Assembly: GCA_964546765.1 (NCBI GenBank)
Contig: CAZJKV010000060.1
Coordinates: 1 to 12,223, forward strand
Source: JAITWN01 sp964546765
GTDB taxonomy: Bacteria > Pseudomonadota > Gammaproteobacteria > SZUA-140
Length of the DNA: 12,223 bases
Direction of reading: 5' to 3'
In this document: positions 6,232 through 12,223 of the stretch, one piece after another
How the letters are laid out: every line of letters begins with the position of its first letter
Numbering within the stretch: position 1 is the first letter of the stretch
The notes under the pieces: model-generated
Seen by the model: the letters and a program-made list of their open reading frames with translations, nothing else
Told to the model about the DNA's origin: nothing
Database searches by the model: none
Position numbers and translations under genes: made by a program

Positions 6232-7152
6232 ATGAGTTCAACTATGGACGCCGCCCCGCTGCAAAACCGCGCAGATTTCTGTTTCGACCTGCACAGTCAC
6301 TCTGACCATTCCGATGGGTTGCTGTCGCCGTCGGCACTGCTCGCGCGCGCCCGGGCGCACGGGGTCGATGTGCTCGCCCTGACGGACCATGATAGCACGG
6401 ACGGCCTCGGGGAGGCGCGGCGGGCCGCGGATGCAGCCGGGGTCACGCTGATCGACGGGGTGGAGATCTCGGTGAGCTGGCAGGATCAGCTGATTCATAT
6501 CGTCGCCCTCGGGATCGACCCGACCTGTCCCGAGTTGCAGGCGGGGCTCGCAGCGCAGCGCTCGCTCCGGATCGAGCGCGCGGAGCGAATCGCTGCAAAG
6601 CTCGACAGTCTCGGTATCCCCGGCAGCCTGGCCGGTGCCGCGCGCCATGCCGGGATGGCCGCGCCCGGCCGTAATCACTTTGCCCGCTTCCTGGTCGAGA
6701 ACGGTTACGCACGGCATGCCCGACAGGCCTTCAAGCGCTTTCTCGGACGGGGCGGCCGCTGTCATATACCCTGTCGCTGGGCCACCCTGGAGACCGCCCT
6801 GTCCTGGAGTCGGGCGGCGGGGGGGCAGGCCGTGCTGGCGCATCCGGCTCGTTACGGCCTGAGCCGGACCGCGCTACGGCGTTTCCTCACCGAGTTTCGC
6901 GCAACGGGCGGGGTCGCGATCGAGGTCATCTCCGGCTGGCAGAACCCGGAGCAGACCCGTGATCTCGCCCGGCAGGCACGCGACGCCGGACTGCTTGCGT
7001 CCGTCGGATCGGATTTTCACGCACCGGACGCAGTGTGGGCGGAACTGGGGCGTCTGCCGCCGCTGCCGTCCGAGTGCGTGCCGGTCTGGTATGACTGGCC
7101 GGTCGCGGCCGCGGACAAACGACATCGCTCATCGACGACATGCAATACCTGA
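6232..7152 (+). CDS. rnm: PHP-domain phosphoesterase, RNase AM / TrpH (YciV) family
   Basis: The 306-residue protein is a PHP metal-dependent phosphoesterase. Metal ligands are visible in DLHSHSDHSDG (His21, His23), ALTDHDS (Asp52, His53), DGVEIS, VLAHPARYG and, near the C-terminus, GSDFHAPD. The length and the conserved middle segment (GRNHFARFLVENGY) match the family of E. coli RNase AM, which trims 5' ends of rRNA and also hydrolyses 3',5'-bisphosphonucleotides. As in E. coli, the next gene is yciO, and the two overlap here by 13 bp. Starts at ATG 6232 or ATG 6244 are both possible and neither has a clear Shine-Dalgarno sequence; the shorter form would lose four residues that are not part of the fold. 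The symbol rests on family likeness. Confidence 0.9.
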   Translation: MSSTMDAAPLQNRADFCFDLHSHSDHSDGLLSPSALLARARAHGVDVLALTDHDSTDGLGEARRAADAAGVTLIDGVEISVSWQDQLIHIVALGIDPTCPELQAGLAAQRSLRIERAERIAAKLDSLGIPGSLAGAARHAGMAAPGRNHFARFLVENGYARHARQAFKRFLGRGGRCHIPCRWATLETALSWSRAAGGQAVLAHPARYGLSRTALRRFLTEFRATGGVAIEVISGWQNPEQTRDLARQARDAGLLASVGSDFHAPDAVWAELGRLPPLPSECVPVWYDWPVAAADKRHRSSTTCNT

Positions 7153-7757
7153 GCATTCACCCGGACAACCCGCAGCCCAGGCTGATTAGTCAGGCGGCCG
7201 CAATCGTCCGCCAGGGCGGGCTCATCGTCTACCCGACCGATTCCTGTTACGCGATCGGTTGCCAGATCGGCGACAAGGCCGCGATGGAGCGGGTGCGGCG
7301 CATCCGCAAACTCGGCACCGATCACGACTTCACGCTGGTCTGCCGCGATCTCTCAGACATCGCGACCTATGCGAAGGTCGGCAACCGGGAATATCGCCTG
7401 CTCAAGCTGCTGACCCCCGGTCCGTACACGGCGATCCTCACCGCCAGCCGGGAGGTCCCGCGCCGCCTGCAAAACCCCAAGCGTCGCACCATCGGACTGC
7501 GCGTACCCGACCATCCGATCGTGCGCATGCTGCTCGAGGTCCTCGGCGAACCCCTGATGAGCGTCACCCTGATCATCCCTGGCGACGACCTCCCGCTGAC
7601 CGATCCGGGGGACATCAGTGACCGGCTGGGCAGCCAGGTCGACGTCATCATCGACGCCGGCAACGGCGGCTGCGAACCGACATCGATCATCGACCTGACC
7701 GGGGAAACCCCGCATGTCGTCAGACAAGGCAAGGGCGATACTTCTTTTATTACATAA
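7140..7757 (+). CDS. yciO: YciO, Sua5/YciO/YrdC-family protein
   Basis: The 205-residue protein resembles E. coli YciO from end to end as I recall it, including the opening SIHPDNPQPRLISQA, then GGLIVYPTDSCYAIGC, FTLVCRDLSDIATYAKV, TPGPYTAIL, EVPRRLQNPKRRTIGLRVP and PTSIIDLTGETPHVVRQGKG. The fold is that of TsaC/Sua5, which make threonylcarbamoyl-AMP for the tRNA modification t6A. YciO is a related branch and does not simply replace TsaC, so an automatic call as L-threonylcarbamoyladenylate synthase may be too strong. It starts inside the 3' end of the rnm-like gene (ATG 7140, 13-bp overlap), which suggests translational coupling. The last codons (from about 7740) become AT-rich as the gene runs into the AT-rich spacer. 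Confidence 0.93.
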   Translation: MQYLSIHPDNPQPRLISQAAAIVRQGGLIVYPTDSCYAIGCQIGDKAAMERVRRIRKLGTDHDFTLVCRDLSDIATYAKVGNREYRLLKLLTPGPYTAILTASREVPRRLQNPKRRTIGLRVPDHPIVRMLLEVLGEPLMSVTLIIPGDDLPLTDPGDISDRLGSQVDVIIDAGNGGCEPTSIIDLTGETPHVVRQGKGDTSFIT

Positions 7758-7795
7758 CGATAGAACATTTATATAATTAAAATTATCAAGTAAAG
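7744..7795. promoter_or_regulatory. AT-rich spacer after yciO with a small inverted repeat
   Basis: This stretch is strongly AT-rich against a GC-rich background. It includes ATAATT (7773-7778) and its reverse complement AATTAT (7781-7786) separated by AA. It could act as an upstream element or a regulator-binding site for the M50 gene promoter 30-50 bp downstream, or as a transcript end for yciO. There is no GC stem with a T-tract, so it is not a typical intrinsic terminator. Confidence 0.35.
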
Positions 7796-7826
7796 GTCAG
7801 CGCCGTCGCGGGCGTGGTAAAACGGG

Positions 7827-7832
7827 TATAAT
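7827..7832 (+). promoter_or_regulatory. Consensus -10 element (TATAAT) before the M50 protease gene
   Basis: A perfect TATAAT lies 11 bp before ATG 7844. No good -35 is seen at the usual 16-18 bp distance, where the DNA is GC-rich. If used, transcription would start about 5 nt before the ATG, giving an almost leaderless message. No Shine-Dalgarno sequence precedes this ATG, which fits that reading. Confidence 0.5.
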
Positions 7833-7843
7833 GGCGACCCTCG

Positions 7844-8536
7844 ATGGAGCAACTCGACCTGATACAGAAGCTGGCGGTCTGGGTAGTCCCGGCGCTGCTG
7901 GCGATCACCGTCCATGAAGTGGCCCATGGCTGGATGGCTCTCAAGCTCGGCGACCGCACCGCGATGATGCTCGGCCGCCTGACCCTGAACCCGGTCAAGC
8001 ACATCGACCCGATCGGCACGCTGCTGGTGCCGGGCCTGCTGCTCGCGATCGGCGGCTTCATCTTCGGCTGGGCCAAGCCGGTACCGGTCACCTGGGAAAA
8101 CCTCAAGCATCCAAAACGCGACATGGCCCTGGTCGCGCTCGCCGGCCCGATGGCGAACCTGTTGATGGCCGCCTTCTGGCTGGTCGTGATGCAGATCGCC
8201 ATGGCCCTGATGGACGGCAACGCGACCATAGCCCAGCCGCTGGTCTACATGGCCGTCGCCGGCATCTTCATCAACGCGATCCTGATGATCCTGAACCTGC
8301 TCCCGCTGCCGCCGCTCGACGGCAGCCGCGTCGTCGCGAGCCTGTTGCCGGGCCCGCTCGCCTGGCAGTACAGCCGACTCGAACCCTACGGCCTGATCAT
8401 CCTGCTGGTACTGTTCGTGACCCAGATCCTCGGCAAGATCATGTGGCCGCTGCTCGCCGCCTTCTTCGGCCTGCTGTTCTATTTCAGCGACGTAACCCCG
8501 GGCTTTTTTCAAACAGTATTACGGGTCATCATATGA
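7844..8536 (+). CDS. Site-2 protease family (M50) intramembrane metalloprotease
   Basis: The 230-residue integral membrane protein has the zinc-binding HEVAH at residues 24-28 inside the first helix (the HExxH motif) and the second S2P signature NLLPLPPLDGS with Asp159. Further hydrophobic segments lie at about 57-75, 95-123, 132-153 and 184-222. There is no PDZ domain, so it belongs to the small YwhC-like group rather than the RseP group. The family cleaves substrates within the membrane; the substrate here is unknown. The family is commonly found next to trpS, scpA and scpB, as it is here. It has its own candidate promoter. The stop (TGA 8534-8536) is overlapped by an ATG that opens a doubtful 62-codon frame. 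Confidence 0.93.
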   Translation: MEQLDLIQKLAVWVVPALLAITVHEVAHGWMALKLGDRTAMMLGRLTLNPVKHIDPIGTLLVPGLLLAIGGFIFGWAKPVPVTWENLKHPKRDMALVALAGPMANLLMAAFWLVVMQIAMALMDGNATIAQPLVYMAVAGIFINAILMILNLLPLPPLDGSRVVASLLPGPLAWQYSRLEPYGLIILLVLFVTQILGKIMWPLLAAFFGLLFYFSDVTPGFFQTVLRVII

Positions 8537-8577
8537 ACGGGAATCGGGCGCGATCCGGTATCACTGCTGAAATTCCA

Positions 8578-8685
8578 GAAGTCGACCGGGCTCGCGTGAC
8601 GGGACCGTCGGCCGCAGGGATGCGGCCGTCGAGCGTACAGGGACGTATTCACAGCGTGTCCCGTCACGCGAGCCCGGTCGACTTC
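8578..8685. repeat. Long inverted repeat (28-bp perfect arms) with a nested hairpin; MITE/REPIN-like element
   Basis: Bases 8578-8605 and 8658-8685 are perfect reverse complements over 28 bp (the left arm starts GAAGTCGACCGGGCTCGCGT). They enclose 52 bp, which hold a second perfect 8-bp stem (8609-8616 with 8621-8628) closed by a GGGA loop. The whole 108 bp would fold into a very stable structure as DNA or RNA. There is no T-tract downstream, which argues against a plain terminator. I see no transposase and no certain target-site duplication. Length, arm size and position between genes resemble a non-autonomous miniature element or a doublet of inverted REP sequences. A cis-acting RNA structure controlling trpS is the alternative. 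Confidence 0.85.
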
Positions 8686-8704
8686 CGCACTACCATATCA
8701 ACTC

Positions 8705-8709
8705 AAGGA
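8705..8709 (+). promoter_or_regulatory. Ribosome-binding site supporting a TTG start for trpS
   Basis: AAGGA lies 8 nt before TTG 8718. The in-frame ATG at 8733 would be 23 nt away, too far for this site. The TTG start adds five residues (MITSS) before MTTKRVLSGMRPTG, where similarity to other TrpRS proteins begins. Confidence 0.55.
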
Positions 8710-8717
8710 CTGACTGC

Positions 8718-9938
8718 TTGATCACCTCTTCCATGACCACCAAGCGCGTCCTGTCCGGGATGCGACCGACCGGCGCGTTGCACCTCGGCCACTTCCACGG
8801 CGTCCTGAAGAACTGGCTCAAGCTCCAGCACGAGTACGAGTGTTTCTTCTTCGTCGCCGACTGGCACGCGCTGACGACCGAATACGAAAACAAGGACATC
8901 ATCGCCGACAGCTGCTGGAACATGGTCATCGACTGGCTCGCCGCCGGCATCAATCCCGGCAGCGCCCACATATTCGTCCAGTCGCAGGTCCCCGAGCACG
9001 CCGAACTGCACCTGCTGCTGTCGATGATCACGCCGCTCGGCTGGCTCGAGCGCGTGCCGAGCTACAAGGACCAGCAGGAGAAGCTGCGCGACCGCGACCT
9101 CGGCACCTACGGCTTCCTCGGCTACCCGTTGCTGCAGAGTGCCGACATCCTGATCTACCGCGCCGGTCTCGTCCCGGTCGGTGAGGACCAGGTCGCGCAT
9201 ATCGAACTCACCCGCGAAGTTGCCCGCCGCTTCAACCACCTGTATGGCCGCGAGCCTGATTTCATTGCCCGCGCCGAACAGGCGATCCGAAAAATAGGAA
9301 AGAAAAATGCCAAGATATATGAAGGCTTACGAAAGCAATATCAGGAAAAAGGTGATCACGAGGCGCTGGAGAAGGCGCGCGCGTTGCTCGAAGGCCAGCA
9401 GAATATCACTCTCGGCGACCGCGAACGCCTGTTCGGCTATCTCGAAGGCGAGGGACGGGTCATCCTGCCCGAGCCGCAGGCCCTGCTGACACAGACCCCG
9501 AAGATGCCCGGCCTCGACGGCCAGAAGATGTCCAAATCCTACGGCAACACTATCGCGTTGCGCGAGGCGCCCGAGTCCATCGAGAAGAAATTCCGCACCA
9601 TGCCGACCGATCCGGCCCGGGTCCGTCGCAGCGATCCGGGGGATCCTCTGAAGTGCCCGGTCTGGGAATTCCACAAGATCTATTCGGACGAGACGGCCCG
9701 TGACCAGGTCATGCGGGGCTGCCGCGGTGCGACCATCGGCTGCCTCGAGTGCAAGCAGGGGATCATCGATGCGGTACAGGCCGAACTCGCGCCGATCCGC
9801 GAGCGCGCCGAGGAATACATCGCCAACCCCGCGATGGTGCGAAATATCCTGACCGAAGGCAGCAAGCAGGCACGCGAGGTCGCCGGGGACACGATGGAAG
9901 AAGTGCGCCAGGCGGTCGGATTAGTTGATATGATGTAG
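8718..9938 (+). CDS. trpS: Tryptophan--tRNA ligase
   Basis: Class I aminoacyl-tRNA synthetase that charges tRNA-Trp. The N-terminus SGMRPTGALHLGHFHGVLKN carries the HIGH-type motif (HLGH at 22-25), and KMSKS is intact at 270-274 (GQKMSKSYGNT). Active-site and dimer segments typical of the enzyme are visible (YPLLQSADILIY; VPVGEDQVAHIELTREVARRFN). At 406 residues from the TTG it is longer than the 334-residue E. coli enzyme. The extra length comes mainly from an insertion of about 60 residues (about 190-255) before KMSKS, which I believe is shared by a subgroup of bacterial TrpRS. The first third of that insertion is encoded by a strikingly A-rich patch. The gene follows the long inverted repeat and ends 4 bp before scpA, so it is probably the first gene of trpS-scpA-scpB-rluB. 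Confidence 0.96.
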   Translation: MITSSMTTKRVLSGMRPTGALHLGHFHGVLKNWLKLQHEYECFFFVADWHALTTEYENKDIIADSCWNMVIDWLAAGINPGSAHIFVQSQVPEHAELHLLLSMITPLGWLERVPSYKDQQEKLRDRDLGTYGFLGYPLLQSADILIYRAGLVPVGEDQVAHIELTREVARRFNHLYGREPDFIARAEQAIRKIGKKNAKIYEGLRKQYQEKGDHEALEKARALLEGQQNITLGDRERLFGYLEGEGRVILPEPQALLTQTPKMPGLDGQKMSKSYGNTIALREAPESIEKKFRTMPTDPARVRRSDPGDPLKCPVWEFHKIYSDETARDQVMRGCRGATIGCLECKQGIIDAVQAELAPIRERAEEYIANPAMVRNILTEGSKQAREVAGDTMEEVRQAVGLVDMM

Positions 9939-9942
9939 ACCC

Positions 9943-10776
9943 ATGGCCGAGACACCGATCGAAACCGGGGCTGCGCCCCGCCAGGCAGAGATCCCCTTCG
10001 CGGTGGTGCAGGGGCAGACCCTGTTCGCGCCGCAGGATCTCTACATCCCGCCTGATGCACTCGAGGTGTTTCTCGAGGCCTTCGAGGGACCGCTCGACCT
10101 GCTGCTGTACCTGATCAAGCGCAACAATCTCGACATCCTGGACATCCCGATCGCCGAGATCACCCGTCAGTACATGACCTACATCGAGCTGATGAAAGAG
10201 ATGCGGCTCGAACTCGCCGCCGAATACCTGGTCATGGCCGCGATGCTCGCCGAGATCAAGTCACGCATGCTGCTGCCGCGTCCCGCGGCCGCCGAGGACG
10301 AGGACGATCCGCGCGCCGAGCTGATCCGTCGCCTGCAGGAGTATGAGCGCTTCAAAAAGGCGGCCGAGGCGATCGACTTGCTGCCGCGCATGGAACGCGA
10401 CACCTTTCCGGTCGTTGTCGCCGGGCCCGAAACCCGCCGGACGCGACCGCCGCCGCAAGTCGATTTGCGCGAGCTGCTCGGCTGTTTCCAGCAGGTCATG
10501 GCGCGTGCGGAGATGTACAGCCATCACCACGTGCTGCTCGAGCCGCTGTCGGTGCGCGAGCGGATGACACGCATCCTCCAGTCCGTCAATTCCGAGCAGT
10601 TCATGGAGTTCGGCTCGCTGTTCACGATCGAGGAAGGGCGGCGCGGCGTCGTCGTGACGCTGCTCGCGATCCTCGAATTGCTCAGGGAATCGCTGATCGA
10701 AATGATCCAGAGCGAGGTATTCGGACCGATCTATGTAAAGGCGCCACATCATGTCACCGAAGCCGACGCCGTATAA
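9943..10776 (+). CDS. scpA: Segregation and condensation protein A (kleisin)
   Basis: ScpA is the kleisin subunit that bridges the SMC heads, together with ScpB, in chromosome condensation and segregation. The 277-residue protein shows the N-terminal SMC-binding helices (FEGPLDLLLYLIKRNNLDIL at about 48-67), then PIAEITRQYMTYIE and AAEYLVMAAMLAEIKSRMLL. A charged acidic linker follows (AAAEDEDDPRAE), and then a C-terminal winged-helix region (FTIEEGRRGVVVTLLAILEL and EMIQSEVFGPIYV). It has a longer N-terminal extension than the core family (about 35 residues before DALEVF). ATG 9943 lies 4 bp after the trpS stop. The 3' end overlaps scpB by 26 bp, as expected for subunits of one complex. Confidence 0.96.
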   Translation: MAETPIETGAAPRQAEIPFAVVQGQTLFAPQDLYIPPDALEVFLEAFEGPLDLLLYLIKRNNLDILDIPIAEITRQYMTYIELMKEMRLELAAEYLVMAAMLAEIKSRMLLPRPAAAEDEDDPRAELIRRLQEYERFKKAAEAIDLLPRMERDTFPVVVAGPETRRTRPPPQVDLRELLGCFQQVMARAEMYSHHHVLLEPLSVRERMTRILQSVNSEQFMEFGSLFTIEEGRRGVVVTLLAILELLRESLIEMIQSEVFGPIYVKAPHHVTEADAV

Positions 10777-11497
10777 GGCCGTCATCGAAGCCGCGCTGCT
10801 CTCCGCCGGCGAACCGCTGAACATCGAACGCCTGCAGGCCCTGTTCGCCGAGGACGAACGGCCCGCAAGCGATGAGATACGCGTCGTCCTCGACACCCTG
10901 GCCGGGGAGTGGGAGGACCGTCCGCTGGAATTGAAGCAGGTCGGCAGCGGCTTTCGCTTCCAGGTGCGCAGCGAACTCGCCCCGTGGCTGAGCCGGCTCA
11001 CGGAAGAGCGCGCACCGCGCTATTCCCGCGCGCTGCTCGAGACCCTCTCGCTGATCGTCTATCGCCAGCCGATCACACGTGCCGGCATCGAGGAGATCCG
11101 CGGCGTCACCGTCAGCTCCCAGATCATCCGTACCCTGATCGAGCGCGAATGGATACGCGTCGTCGGCCATCGCGACGTCCCCGGCAAACCGGCGCTGTTC
11201 GGCACGACGAAAAAGTTTCTCGACTATTTCAACCTGAAGAGCCTCGGCGAGCTGCCGCCGCTCGCCGATATCCAGCCGCTCGATCATCTCCAGGAAGAGC
11301 TCGGGTTTGTCGGAGACGATGCCGGCGCGGACGGCGTGAAGACCGCCGTCGATGAGGCGGCGCAGGGCGCCCGGGCCGCCGTCACGCTGAGCTTCGATCC
11401 GTCGTTATCCGGCGATGACGCGGACGAGGATGAAGACGAAGGCGAGGATGAGGCCGTCGGCCAGAAGAACCGGGAACCGGCCCAGGCCCTGCACTGA
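10751..11497 (+). CDS. scpB: Segregation and condensation protein B
   Basis: ScpB is a dimeric tandem winged-helix protein that binds ScpA in the SMC complex. The 248-residue protein has the family core at about 8-165: VIEAALLSAGEPLNIERLQA, then the hallmark YSRALLETLSLIVYRQPITR followed by GIEEIRGVTVSSQIIRTL, and KPALFGTTKKFLDYFNLKSL. The C-terminus (about 190-248) is a low-complexity tail, strongly acidic around residues 218-234 (GDDADEDEDEGEDEA), probably disordered. The start at ATG 10751 lies 26 bp inside scpA. The gene ends 21 bp before rluB. With scpA it indicates an SMC-ScpAB organism. Confidence 0.95.
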   Translation: MSPKPTPYKAVIEAALLSAGEPLNIERLQALFAEDERPASDEIRVVLDTLAGEWEDRPLELKQVGSGFRFQVRSELAPWLSRLTEERAPRYSRALLETLSLIVYRQPITRAGIEEIRGVTVSSQIIRTLIEREWIRVVGHRDVPGKPALFGTTKKFLDYFNLKSLGELPPLADIQPLDHLQEELGFVGDDAGADGVKTAVDEAAQGARAAVTLSFDPSLSGDDADEDEDEGEDEAVGQKNREPAQALH

Positions 11498-11518
11498 TCC
11501 CGCGGGCGGGGATCGCCG

Positions 11519-12223
11519 ATGACCGAACGGGTACACAAGACGCTGGCGCGGCTCGGCTATGGGTCGCGACGCCGGATCGAGGAATGGATGCGCGCCGGAC
11601 GCATCTCGGTCAACGGCAAGACCGCGACCCCCGGCGACACCGTCTCGCCCGGCGACGTCATCGCGATCGACGGTCGGCGCATCACGCTCGATCGCGAGAG
11701 CGGGACCGGTTGCCGCGTCCTCCTCTATCATAAGCCTGAAGGCGAGATCTGTACCCGCGACGACCCGCAGGGCAGGCCGACGATCTTCGATCGCCTGCCG
11801 CCCGTGCACCAGGGACGCTGGCTCGCGATCGGACGCCTCGATATAAACACCACCGGCCTGATACTCCTGACGACGGACGGCGAACTCGCGAATCGCCTGA
11901 TGCATCCGTCGACCGGCATCGAAAGGGAATACCTCGTCCGAGTACTCGGTGACGTCGGGCCGGAGGTCATCGACCGGCTCCAGCGCGGCGTCGAACTCGA
12001 AGACGGTCCCGCCGCATTCAGCACGGTCTACGAGGTCGGGGGGCGGGGGGCGAATCGCTGGTTCGGCGTCGTGCTGAAGGAAGGGCGCAAGCGCGAAGTG
12101 CGCCGGATGTGGGAGGCCGCAGGATACAAGGTCAGCCGTCTCAAGCGCATCCGCTTCGGCCCCGTGCAACTGCCCGCGCGCGTCCGCCAGGGACGCTTTC
12201 TCGAACTCGAGGCCGCCGAGGTC
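11519..12223 (+). CDS. rluB: 23S rRNA pseudouridine synthase RluB (partial, 3' end cut by the window)
   Basis: The open frame of 235 codons runs from ATG 11519 to the last base of the window without a stop. It begins with an S4 RNA-binding domain (VHKTLARLGYGSRRRIEEWM, then RISVNGKTATPGD, about residues 4-51). The RsuA/RluB/RluE/RluF-type catalytic domain follows, with GRLDINTTGLILLTTDG holding the catalytic Asp108. Later motifs are the EREYLVRV strand and KEGRKREVRRMWEAAGYKV. RluB modifies U2605 of 23S rRNA in E. coli numbering; RsuA or RluE are the relatives to exclude, but RluE and RluF lack this combination of length and neighbours, and scpB-rluB is a common order. GGGGA at 11508-11512 gives a ribosome-binding site 6 nt before the ATG. 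It sits 21 bp after scpB, in the same probable operon. Confidence 0.93.
   Translation, partial: MTERVHKTLARLGYGSRRRIEEWMRAGRISVNGKTATPGDTVSPGDVIAIDGRRITLDRESGTGCRVLLYHKPEGEICTRDDPQGRPTIFDRLPPVHQGRWLAIGRLDINTTGLILLTTDGELANRLMHPSTGIEREYLVRVLGDVGPEVIDRLQRGVELEDGPAAFSTVYEVGGRGANRWFGVVLKEGRKREVRRMWEAAGYKVSRLKRIRFGPVQLPARVRQGRFLELEAAEV

Noticed and set aside
7769..8512. 247-codon minus-strand open frame opposite the M50 gene
   Set aside because: The product is dominated by Gln, His, Asp and Arg. The sense frame has the HExxH and NxxPxxxLDG motifs.
8578..8717. Intrinsic terminator after the M50 gene
   Set aside because: The inverted repeat is long and stable, but no T-rich run follows either stem on the + strand, and none is evident on the complementary strand.
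8537..8717. Trp-type attenuator or T-box before trpS
   Set aside because: There are no tandem Trp codons in the small frame, no T-box-like conserved sequence, and no terminator with a U-run.

Overview
The window is a gene-dense, GC-rich chromosomal segment in which conserved bacterial genes fill almost the whole length. The gene content and several start-stop overlaps point to a gammaproteobacterium that uses SMC-ScpAB rather than MukBEF for chromosome condensation. A Chromatiales-like or Ectothiorhodospiraceae-like lineage is my inference from protein resemblance and the rnm-yciO / trpS-scpA-scpB-rluB order; no search was run. I see no tRNA, rRNA, CRISPR array, intact insertion sequence or prophage gene.

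Region 1 (1-3870, + strand) is a tight operon: the C-terminal part of an oligopeptide-type ABC substrate-binding protein, a YkuD-fold protein without an export signal, two DppB/DppC-type permeases and NagZ. The genes overlap or abut throughout. Together they read as a peptidoglycan-recycling cassette. The binding protein and permeases would import muropeptides or murein peptides, the YkuD protein would trim the stem peptide in the cytoplasm as an L,D-carboxypeptidase, and NagZ would remove GlcNAc. No ATPase gene is in view. The binding-protein gene carries a perfect 48-bp in-frame tandem duplication at the window edge. A di-heme cytochrome c peroxidase (3900-4943) follows 29 bp after nagZ and may be cotranscribed, but it acts in the periplasm.

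Region 2 (4954-6191, - strand) holds a YciI-like protein followed by an exported parvulin-type prolyl isomerase. The latter converges on the peroxidase gene with only 10 bp between the stop codons.

Region 3 (6232-12223, + strand) begins at a short AT-rich divergent gap. It runs rnm-like PHP phosphoesterase, yciO, an M50 site-2-type membrane protease, trpS, scpA, scpB and rluB (cut by the window end). An AT-rich spacer with a consensus TATAAT lies just before the M50 gene. A 108-bp element with perfect 28-bp inverted arms and a nested hairpin lies between the M50 gene and trpS. trpS contains a local A-rich patch of rare codons. The trpS-scpA-scpB-rluB stretch is compact and probably one transcript.

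The items most worth following up are the murein-recycling operon with its cytoplasmic YkuD enzyme, the long inverted repeat before trpS, and the tandem duplication in the binding protein.
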